Shown here: piece after piece, positions 48,301 to 60,300 of the stretch
Position numbering within the stretch: the stretch's first letter is position 1
Layout: every line of letters starts with the position of its first letter
NCBI RefSeq assembly: GCF_029227915.1
Contig: NC_079881.1
Location: 7,068,001 to 7,132,000 of the forward strand
Direction: 5' to 3'
Source: Hydractinia symbiolongicarpus
Taxonomy: Eukaryota > Cnidaria > Hydrozoa > Anthoathecata > Hydractiniidae
DNA length: 64,000 bases
Translations under genes and position numbers: made by a program
The notes under the pieces: generated by a model
Database searches by the model: none
What the model saw: the letters and a program-made list of their open reading frames with translations, nothing else
What the model was told of the DNA's origin: nothing

Positions 48301-51300
48301 TTTTTTCAGAGCAAGCGAAACATTAGCTAAAATTATTCCAGGCCTCGAACAGAACTAAACAGATCACGTAATTGTTTATGTGGACAATACTAATGGCTTA
48401 TAAACCGTTGAGCCGGGCGCACTGCGTTCGGTCCATGACGTCACAACCTCGGTCGCTAAGTCATTTATTACCTGGTAGCTTGATGTAAACATAGAAATTA
48501 AGTCTAAGACTTTAACAAAAATAATGACATTTGGACGAAGAATGAAATACATGTTTATGTATGTAGAAACCATGTGTTCTGACATTAGTAACGTTCGATT
48601 AACTGAAGGAAAAGAATTCTTTTCGAACACAGTGAAAAAATTCTTGAAGTTCTGTGTTGAAAGTTTTTTCATTTGCCGTTGATGGAGTGGTTGTGTTTGT
48701 TGTGAAATTAAACGAGCAATTATTGAAATTACCCAGAAATAAAAGAAAAAAATATAGCTAGATAGAGACATCGCATTGAACTTATTTTTTTATAGAAAGA
48801 GTTGATGATAATTCGGGAGTAGTGTTAAGTGGATTTATTTTATCCTTGTTTGAAGAACTAAGATGTGGGACATTCGAAAAAGGTGAGTTATGTGAGCTGG
48901 TAGCCAATGAAAGCGTCAGATATAAAGAAGACAATAACTGCCAGGTTCTAACGGAGAATCTTATTCCATGAAATTAACGAGTCATAAAATTAACGTGGTT
49001 TTTTAAAATTCGCGTTAATTTAATGACCGTTAATTAAATGCAGTGTTAATAAAATACTGTAAATTTGGTGACTTTTTTATAATATATACATTATACTCCT
49101 GATAACTCGAACCCGCAATAACTCGAACTTCCAGTAACTCGAACTGTTTTTGAATTCCCGTTGAACCTTCACAATACTTTCTAACAAAAAACACTTGATA
49201 ACTCGAAAAATCGTTACGTCGAACCTTTTTTTCTGTCCCATGGACAGAAATTCCCCCGATAACTCCCGATAACTCGAACTACAGAGGAAAAATCTCAGTA
49301 AAAAGTGACTACTTTTCTTTCAATAATATAAATTGTTCTTCCAAAGTTGACAAAAACTTTCTTGTTAGAATAGAAAAGAAAAAAACTTTTAATAACTCTA
49401 ACTATTTTCACTTAACGGCCTAAGTTCGAGCTATTGAATGCCCCGGTAAGTCGAACAATCGATAACTCGGACTATTTTTTTGGTCTCTTGGAGGTTCTAG
49501 TTATCGGGAGTATACTGTAAAAGCCTTAAAAACTTTTTTTTGTACAAATTTTCCACTACGTCCTCCTTATCGTACGATAGCTCGACGGTGTTTTTTTTTC
49601 AGCGATCTTTTTTAAAATAACATTTGTATCATCTTCATACTCTAATTCAAGTAAAAAATTAACTGAAAGCACTTTTTCTTCCATGATTTTTAAATTTTTC
49701 ACATTGTCTTTCCAAAAAACGAAAACTTTTAATTCGATTTCCAAACTGCCTTGTAATAAAAAGACCGCTACTATCTAAACTCCGATCGTGACGTGGCAAC
49801 CATTTGAAGTAGATCTTAGCTTGTCAACTTCAAAAACGGAACATGCGAAACTAATAAAGAGCATCTACGAGTTTTTCCAAACTGAAAAAGGATGTAACCT
49901 CATCACTATGGTTGAGGGGCTGCTGGGATAACAGAAACATTAAACAGCGCCAGAGAAACGACCCATTTTTGTAAAATTACAAGTCCATATCATACGAAAA
50001 AAGTTACTTACTGTTAAAACTAATTTTTCTGCTTAAAATTTGTTTTTTCTTTTTTCTCAAATTCGCGTTAATTAAAAGCATTTTTGAAAACAACCTTGCT
50101 CAACCGCATTAATTCAATGTGTTTTTCAAAATAATTTCATTAAATCGCGTTAATTTAATTCGCGTTAAATTCTGGACTCGTTAATTTTATGGAATAGGTA
50201 TTGACCGACGTCAAAATACGTCACAATATTCGAAGGTATTGCCCGAAATAAACAGTTATTATCCGAGTACTGCATTTTACGACAAAAATATAACATTATA
50301 AGCAGAATGTAGAAATCATTTCCATATGGAACGTACATTTAAACTAAAAATATATTATTTAAAATCGAATATCGTGTAAAATTTTTATTGTAGCTACAAT
50401 ATGGAATTCTTCAAAAACAAAAGTTTAACTCCTGTTTCGCGTTTTTTTTTTACTTTTTTCCGTGTTTATTTACATTTACTGCTACCATAAACTTTAAACA
50501 CGGTTTCTATGGTAGGGGGCAATATCGTGGAGACAGATTTCCACAATATTGATGCCGCCCTTTTACCAGGGTATTAAGCATCCTTATCTTCCAAGTTAAC
50601 ACATGCGAAAAATCTTTATTTTGTTTTTTTTTTAAAGAAGACGAGCTTTAAAGTGAGAAGAATTAGAACGTTCCAGTCCAGTAAGCTTGTAAAACAATTA
50701 ATTGCTTTGTTTAGCGTGCAAAAATTAAAAGGTTGTTTTTAACATATAATTCTCACAAGTCGTTCTAGAAAGACGGCCAATTTGCGCGTTGACATTATGA
50801 TGACAATATTTGACACACCACGTGTGGAATAAATAAAGTTCAAGCAAGGCAGTTAATTGCTATGTTACGGGAGATATATTCCTAATTATACGAATAAAGG
50901 GCTAGCAAAGTAATCGTTCAATATTCAAAATTCTATAATTTATCACAATCCCCGTAACACCCACACCAAGTCATCAAATCCCATAACATGTTTTAAGGCT
51001 TAGCATTTTCATCATAACCACAATTCGGTGAAAATATTTTACGCAATTAACGAGTAATTAATTAACTGTTTTAATTCTGATTGGTTACATCAATTAATTG
51101 TATCAGAAAGTAATTAATGATCTAATGTCACCGCGAGTGATGCGTTCGAAGTGTCGAAAATAGACTTTCATGGCATTGACGAAACAACGCAATGTTACTT
51201 GACATTTGTGCGAATGTTAAATATAAAATTCAGTGCGAATGTTAAATATAAAATTCACAAGTGTATACATGTATGCAAGTAGTTGACTTGTGTGTCAACA

Positions 51301-54300
51301 ATGTTATTTCCTCCATCTGAACATAAAGAAATAACATTTACTACGACGGGGGTTATTACTATTATTATAGGTGTGACTATAATGGTCTGTTTGATAAAAA
51401 AACCGGGTTTTAAAGAAAAAATTTAATGTAATTTACACGTGTCAATAAATTGCGTTCTTTTTCACAAATTATTGCCTTTTCGTTACTTTTACCGGTAATA
51501 ATTTTCGTGAATTGTATTTTGAAGAACGGTGCGCGGGTACTTGAATTCGCGAGTTTAATAAAATCAATCAGTAACATTATTATATATACTGTCTTATTTT
51601 TCTATTTAAAACATGAAATATATGCTACTAGTAGTATTAATAATAATGACACAATAAAATAAGGGTTATTTTCCAAAAAACTCTTTAGCACTTATATTGG
51701 TATACTCTGAATCTAAACTAGACACCGACTCTTCTTTCTTATCTGGCGAAGGTGTAGGCTGCGTCACTTCGATTTGTGGTACACTCTGCTTACGTTTCGT
51801 AGAAGGAATTACAAGCTTCGATAGGTCTTTCTTTCTTTTTTTTCTTCGTTTAGGTTTAATAGAGCTAACGTCACTATTATCATCTGTTAGTGCCATTGCT
51901 TCAGCAGAGATTTCAAACGCCTGTGGCTGCTGCATACGCACCTCTGTAATACCTATTGGTAAATATTGCTTTTGTTCGTGATCGTACGTTTTTAAAGGAC
52001 TATGGTAATATGACATTGATTGCTGGTGTTTTCTGATTTCACCATATTCACTTTCTTCGTCACTTACAATATCAAAGAATCTGTCTTCTTCTGATCGAAA
52101 CAGCATAACAATATCATGTAGCTTGTTGTATCTGAACAATATAAAAACTGAATACACCAACAAATATATGGACAGCATACTGATGAAGTAAACAAAGGAC
52201 ATGACAAATGCAACAATATGATGCTCCCAGTCCTGGAATGAAACAAAGTCTGTGTTTGAGTCTACCGTCATGATCAAATTCAACATGGCTACCAAGCCAG
52301 ATAAATAGGTATCGTGGTTAAACAGTGTCATTAACGCAAATAAGAACACAATCAACATCAGCATGACTGCAGAGATCGCTACCACTTTTAACTTTTCGTA
52401 TAAATCTCTTTCATCCATCGTCCAGCCGTTAGATTCTCTTTTAAAGATCGTCACAGCGCAGTATGCGAAAACTTCGAAGAGTTCCACAACGATTACATGA
52501 CACATGATAAGATAGAGCAGAACACCAATCGGTGCTGTGAAAAAGTAGAACAATTGACCTTTCCATGTTTGTAACTTAAGTCCATAACTTCCTAAACGTA
52601 AATTAGATGGAAACACAGTGAATCAAGAAAAGGTGAAACTTTTTAAAAAGTGTATTAAAGCAATTGAATACATTCGCATTAACACGGACTGATTAACCAA
52701 TTGAGATTTATAAAAGATTTTTCTGATAATTGTACAGTGACAGCGTAAAATACTCTATTTTTAACTCCAATAAGCAACAGAAAATTAAAACATTTATTAA
52801 TCTTTTTTTCATTAATTAATATTTAGCTAAACGTGCATTGATGCAGAGAATTCTGAACCTGAGTTGTGAGTTTTAAAAGTGACAATACAGTTTAATATGT
52901 GATTTAGTTTTTGTGGAGCTTTCGCGTTACTTTTTGCTGTCATTTTTCCTCAATTAACTTAAAATACAGATGATTAGTGAGCACACTAGATTCTCTGAAG
53001 AAAATTTTGTAAGAAGGCATTTTCGTACATCCTGTTAGCTTTTATTGATATAATAAAAAATAAAATCAAACAGTAATTAATTTGTAAAAACAAAATAATA
53101 CTTTGGTAAGTAAGGAAAAAAAATTAATTTTGTAAGACCAATTTAAGCATGTTTTAAGCAATTTTCTCTGATATGCATTAGCTAATGCCACAAGTGAAGA
53201 AACACCGCAGCAAAAGTTATACTAAACAACCAACCAACCAACAAACCAGCCATCAAACAAACAAACAAGTCAGCAAACAAACAAATAAACAAACATTCTG
53301 TACTTACCAACAGTCGTGTGTGTGGACAATACAAACAAATAAACTTTCGATATATCATTAAATTTCTTTCTATGCTTCCAATATTGAGATTTATCAATTA
53401 TTTCATTGTATCGTCGTTTAAATTCTTTATATAATTTCGTATTAGATCTTGAAAACCGGTTAGTTTGTTTGGAAAATGTTTTCACAAAAAATTTATCCAG
53501 TTCATCGTCACTATAAGTAGATTTGTCGTATCCTTCCAACGTCACATAAATAATGGAACAAGAAATAATCCAGAAGTGAGCGAGACAAATCCATACGGTT
53601 ATTTTAGCTGCTGTAGGAATGTAACTGTTCATTCTCACGATTTAGAATAAAAATCAAAGCTACAAGTCTACATCAGAAGCCATTAGCGAAAAACAAAACA
53701 ACATTACATCACACTCCTTTGAACAGAACTGACAAAATACTTTCTATAGCCTTATAAAATATTCTTCCTCTTAACTAAATGTCGTCTCAGATTAAAACTA
53801 ATCACAACTAATTAGAGAACATAATCAAGACAAAGAATCTGCATAGCAACTATATGAACTTTTGCTTTAAATTGTATAATGATCACCGGTATGTGACAAA
53901 ATGTTCCTGTTTGAGAATTGATCTCCAGAAACGGAAAAAAAATAAATGTTAACTCGTTATGATCTCTGACGAATGTTTGTTCTTCCCAATCGAATTAAAA
54001 CAAAATAATCCGATAGAATTGTTGATATAATGTAAAAACTAACAAAACATATTATTTTGTCGGCTAACTTTCTCAGTTTGATTTATCTTGCGCCTTTTTA
54101 TTTGGATTATTAGAAGACAATATCTTCACCATAAAACAAAATATTGATGTCTAAATACTATCCTCTTTTTAACTCTCGTGATCAGGCACCTAGACAGCTG
54201 CAAGCCATCGCTTTGCCTGCAGGAAGATCACATTTGTTCCGGATTCAGTATTATCGATGAAAACTGGGTTTTAGGACATTCAGACTGAGATTTGACGGAA

Positions 54301-57300
54301 AGTTATTCCTACTCTAAAGCGATATTTTTGTATTTTGTGGAAAATAAAAGTTGTTTATCAAATCACTAAAATATTAACTTATAATGTCATAGCTACGAAA
54401 GTTCTGAAAAAAGCTGACAATACATTCCTTAGATGTAATTAAAGATAAGATCATTCTTAAACTACAAAGTTATTTCTGCTTGTATTTTGTGGAGAATAAA
54501 AGGTGTTTAGCAAGTCATTTGTAATTTTTTAAAACTTTTTCTTCGTTCTCAAGTATTTAAAATTAAACTAGTCGTTAGCCCGTGGAAAAATCCACGGGTT
54601 TGCCCGTCCTTTATATACCGCATTGCGTGCGTCTCGCTACCTGCGCAGCTAAGCTACCATTTTGCGTGACAGACAGACGGACGGACAGACGTATATGGGT
54701 ATTATAATATAGATATTAACATATGATGTCATAGCTAAGTAAGTTCTGAAAAAATGCTGACAATACATTTCTACATATAATTAAAGATGAGATCATTTTT
54801 AAACTACAAAACTTAAAACATATCAAGATATCTCCTAGTCCACACTGCTTAAAAGTTCTACTATTATATCAGTTTCCAAGTATTAATTTATACATTATAT
54901 CGTCAATAAAGATGACATAAGGTCAGATGGAATCTTTGAAGCTGAATATCTTACGAACGAAAAATAGTTAGGTTTAGGTTTAATTTCTAGCCTTTCAAAT
55001 TCACATCGGTAAATGGTGAGATGAATGCCGAGGTAATTTGAAAAGAAACAAGTTTACGTAGGCAAAATTTTGCCGAAGCGAATTTGTTCTTCGCAATTTA
55101 TAGAATTCTGCAATTGTAAATACCTTAAGGGAAGAAATTTTCGCGGGAAGAAAATTTCGCGGTTTTCGCGGTTTTTGGAAAAAACCGCGAAATTTTCTTC
55201 CCGCGAAAATTTTAAAAATTCACCGACCGCGAAATTAAATTCCCGCGAAATTTTTCGAAATTTGTTGACCGCGAAATTAAATTCTCGCGAAAATTTTTGA
55301 TTTTATTTGCATTGGAATTATAAATTCAGTGAAAACTGAGAATGGAGAAATGGCATATACATAAAAGTATCTTTTCTAACATAAGAGATGCTCTAAGAAT
55401 TACAATAATCAATAAAACTTTCATTAATCAATCAGAGTCAATCGTGATAATCTTTTCCGTTTTCTTCTTGCCATCTCGCCTTTTAGTAGTTGTTTTAATG
55501 CTAATGGTCTTGCTAAAAAAACTTCGGATATCTTTCTGATTGCTCGCTTCATCTTTGGACTTGCTCTTCTTCGATTGGGATGAAGTGGAAGGTAAATTGA
55601 TGCTTTCCTCGGTCACATTATTAGGTTGTAAAAAGGATCCCAGATTTTCCTCATTCTTGGGTTCAATGTACAATTCCTCTATAAGTTGTTTATATTTTTC
55701 CATCAACAGAAGGTTAATACAAATACCAGCAATTTTCACTGTGATTTTACATGGAATCTCCATACCGCCTTGAACGATGGGAGAAGTTCAGGTAACACTA
55801 CTTTTTATTATTAACTTTCATATTGTAATACTTACTTTTTAAGCAAAAATCTTCCGAGTTTAAAGCCTTGTTAGAATTATTAAAATTCTAAAGCAGTTGA
55901 TATTTATTTGATACAAATGTAATACCCAGATATCCCTTTAATTTTTCAGAATCGTCGCGTAACTTGCAGAGAGAATCAGGTTTAGGACCGTTAGATTTCC
56001 AAGCTGCTGCCCAAGCCGCATCTACTCCTCGAAAGACCAACAGAAAGTCCTACCAAAAATGGTCAAACGAAGACAGATTTAATATCGGCAAATATGCTGC
56101 AATCCACGGCCCCGCTGCTGCTACGAGGAAATTTTCATCAAGAAGCCAACCATTGAACGAAAGTACTGTTAGAGGGTGGTGTAAACTGTATCAAGACGAG
56201 GTAAAAAAGGCGAGTAAGGAGAAGCGTTCTGTCGGACGTGAGTTGGCAGTTCTCAGAAGAGGTCGACCACTTTTACTAGGAACTTTGGACCAAATGGTCC
56301 AAAAATTTCTACTGGCGGTGCGAAACAGAGGGGGGATAATTACGTCTGCCATTGCGGTATCAGTTGCCAAAGCTCTAATTGCACGAAACCCACAGTTAAA
56401 TTTAGCACACATCGATCTCGATTCGTCATCTTGGGCTAAGAGCTTATTTCAAAGAATGGGGTTTGTAAAACGCAGGAGCGAAAAAAGAAGCACAACTACT
56501 CTATTTGCATGATATCGTATCCCTTGTCGAAGAACATAACATTCCAGACAGTCTCGTAATGAATTTGGACCAAACTCCACTCAAGTACGTACCAAGCGGC
56601 AACCATACATTGGCCAAAAAAGGCACAAAGTCTATCGGAATCGCAGGCTCATCTGATAAACGTTGCATAACAGCTACCTTTGTGGTCACATTGGATGGAA
56701 GCTTCCTACCAATCCAACTTATTTACGGCGGAAAGACTACCCAAAGTCTCCCAAGATTCAAATTCCCTGATTCATTTAGCTTGAGTGTTAACCCAAAACA
56801 CTTCAGTAATACAGCAGAATCAATAAAAGTTATCGATGAGGTTATTCTACCATATGTCAAGGCTCAGCGAGAAGCACTGGGAAAGCCAGACCAAGCAGCT
56901 CTCTTGGTATTCGATGTGTTTCGTGGCCAAATCACCGACGAAGTCACGTCTCACTTAACACGAAATAACATATTTTTCATCATGGTACCCAACAATATGA
57001 CCCATCTATTCCAGCCGCTGGATTTAACAGTAAACGGCCATTGCAAGAAATTCATGAAAAGCAAGTTTTCTGATTGGTACACACAACAGGTTCAGAACGC
57101 CCTTGATGCTGGAGTAAAAGTGGAAAACATCAACATTGAGTTCAAACTAACGACTATGAAACCATTACATGCAAGTTGGATTGTGGACTACTACAATCAC
57201 ATCGCCTCAGTAGCTGGTGTTGATGTTATTGTTAAAGGTTGGAAAATTGCTGGAATTTATGATGCGATAAAGAAAGGAAAGTTGAATCTACCAAGCGTCG

Positions 57301-60300
57301 ACCCGTTTAATGAGATAGCGCCGTTGGCTATGTCACCGGATGAGATTGCTAACCAGCCCAGCTTCATCGAAGTATCGGACGAGATACGGGAAGGATACGT
57401 AAACGAAATCGTAGAAAATGATGAAGATGACGACGACAATGATGATGATGCAGAATGGGGGTTCGAAGAAGACTTTGATAGAAACGCATTTGACTTCATT
57501 ATCGATGATGAATGTAACGAGTAATTAACAATTTAGAAAGACTATTTTTTCTCGACCGCGAAAATTATATTTTTTTCTCGACCGCGAAATTAAATTCCGC
57601 GAAAAAAATCGTTTTGATCAACCGCGAAATTAAATTCCCGCGAAAATTTCTTCCCTTAAGGTATATAGAAAGTATAAATAGAAAAGCGTAGAAAGTATTC
57701 CTTACATACAAAAATTAAATTTGCCGACGTCAGACACCGAAATTAAAGTTCAAGTCACCGTTTTTGCCGACGTGAAATGGTGAATTGCCGACGCGAATCA
57801 TAAAAACGAAAATTCACTTTGAGATTTATTTGCCGACGTGAAATAGGCTCAGGGCGACCCAAAAAAAATATAATGAAGGTTTGGATTAGAAAGACTGAAT
57901 TTCTCAAATTTTTTTTACAAGTTAAAGTAAAATGACTTCATCTAAATTTTTCGATATATAATGATATTTAGTTCGTCCGTCCGTCCGAAAACACCATTAT
58001 AATCGCAATTATATTCATAGATATAACCCCATAGCAAGTAAATTCCATTACTTCTTGAGCTTTTTACAATATTCCGATTCCTCAGACTGTATACCTGCAC
58101 ACGATTTAAAACACTTTAGGGTAAAGTCAGAAATTCTTAACTCTTTTTCTTTTCATTGCGTCAGAATTATGTTAATATTGTAGAATTAAAATGTTAGCTG
58201 CAAATTGATATATTGATACAAGACATAAGCAGTGAGATAAGACCTACTCATAAAACATTAGACATTAGGAGATATAATAGCAACCATAATGGCTAAATTT
58301 TTTTTTTTTTTTTGACATTTGTAACAATCTTGTAATATTTTTTAAGCTGCTTATTGGTTGATTATTTGCGGTTTCCCCGAAAAAATTATTTTAACACGAA
58401 GGTAATATTAACTGTTGACGTGATCTTTTAACTATATATCGTGTTAGCGAAAACATTTAATAGGCAACGTTTCAGGAGATCCTTTTCCAATCAACGCTGG
58501 ATTTCAAGAACTGGACACAGCTTTTTGTCATATCTATATTCCGTATTTCGAAATATAAATATGCACAGTGACTGTTATTTACCTTATTGGACTTAATAAT
58601 TATTTAATTGGATGTACATTTTTGTGGCAAAAGGCTATATAAAAGCAACTTCCTAGGCATAGCAGTATAATCAACATTTTACACCTTTTACATCCATTTA
58701 TTATTGACTAAAAATAATAATAATTATAAAATCTTACCTTAATTTCATTTTCGATGTTAACTAACCATCCATCGAATTGGTAGTATTCTGCAATTCGCAC
58801 CAACTGGTCAACACTTCTCTTTATTTGCTTCTCACTTTCTAACATTTCTTCACAGATGACAGCACCTTCATTCCATTCGGTAATAACAGTCCCTAAACTT
58901 TTAACTCCATGGATATGAGCAGCATTAGTCCAACAGGGAGGCGGTATGGTAATAAAATTGTGGGAAAAATAACAAAAAGTATCAATTAGATTCCAATAAT
59001 GTAAATGGTAGCATTTGTCTGATTGATAACCTTGACAGAATCTAAACATGAGGTTTTCATTTTTGTTTCATTACATCTATATAGTAAAGTTATAATTTAA
59101 TTAACAACGTTATTTTATAGGAACACTCCTAGGATTATGTTGCAGTGTGCAGTGAGGAATGATGAAATAACCAAGATGAATAAATAAAATAAAAATAAAA
59201 AAGGCTTAGAGAAAAATTACATTGAAGAGATTTGGACAATTTATATAAAATAAACCTTGGTAAAATATTGGTTGAGAATTTTTTAGCGTCAAAAAATATG
59301 AGAAAGGACAGAGAAAAAAAACATAACACAAAAAAATTAGGCAAAAGACATATGTGCTATGTACTAAATGCAAGTTATATATATTAAATACAGCCATAAA
59401 ACTAATAGTTTTCTCCAAATATTTCTATCAAAACTTACCTATCTTCTAAATAACCACCCTTCATATCATGACACACTAGAGTTTTCGGTTTCCCATCATT
59501 TTGAACAGAACGAATAGATATCCTCGCAACTGCGAATTCCTCATAGCCAGGTATCCAAGTTAACAATTTCTCAAGAGATGATATAGGCTCTATAACAGGT
59601 TGTGAAGCAATGTGTACATCCTTCAACAATGAAGATGAAATATCAACCTAAAGGTTAGAAAATAGGAAAAAATGACTCTTATTGTTTCATAGATAAAATT
59701 ATAACCATCCTAAAAATGTTTTAAAATGAAATATATAATGTTTTTTGTGTGGTTTAGTTTGGGCGGATTAGTTTGGGCACCCATACCGTTCTAACAGTAT
59801 CAAAATACGCCTGAGTATGGTGGTGTTAAAATACATATAAGAATAAACTCTTTGAATTTTGTATTGTTTTTAAAGTCACAAAGAACATTATATATAAAAA
59901 GGTTCACTTTCTAAAAAAATTATATTCTAGAATAATCAAAAGCTAATTAACTATCACACCATCCTTACAACAAGAGTTGATTTATAGTTAGGTTAACTAG
60001 TGTAAATACATCAGTTAGGAATTTGGCTGATGAAAAAAGGTGTCTCTTTAGAAAGCTATGTGTTGCACATTATGAACACATCCGCATGTTACTTTAAAGT
60101 CAACAAGAGATATCACCCTCTGTCTTGTTTCAGTTTTCTGGTTCGTTACACATTCTTCAGCACTTAATGCTTTTTCACAGAAACTCATTTTTACAGAAAT
60201 CCGTTACCCATTTTTCAGCCCCTAATATTTTTTACAGAAATTCAAAATAAGGCTATCATGAGATTTTTCTGGTTTGGGAAAATTTTGCAAGAAAAATATG

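Larger units (their letters stand above)
55123..57661 (+). mobile_element. Pogo/Tigger-type DNA transposon, 2.54 kb
   Basis: Ends CCTTAAGGGAAGAAATTTTC are perfectly inverted at both sides and continue into CGCGGG. TA is duplicated at 55121-55122 and 57662-57663. Several subterminal CCGCGAAATTAAATT repeats lie at both ends. Inside are a pogo-like DDE transposase on the plus strand (frameshifted) and a divergent small ORF on the minus strand. It lies in the ENGASE 13-kb intron. Confidence 0.92.

Noticed and set aside
48376-48771. Minus-strand 131-codon frame in the ENGASE intron
   Set aside because: One frame this long is expected by chance in this much AT-rich DNA, and no domain, splice or duplicate support was seen.
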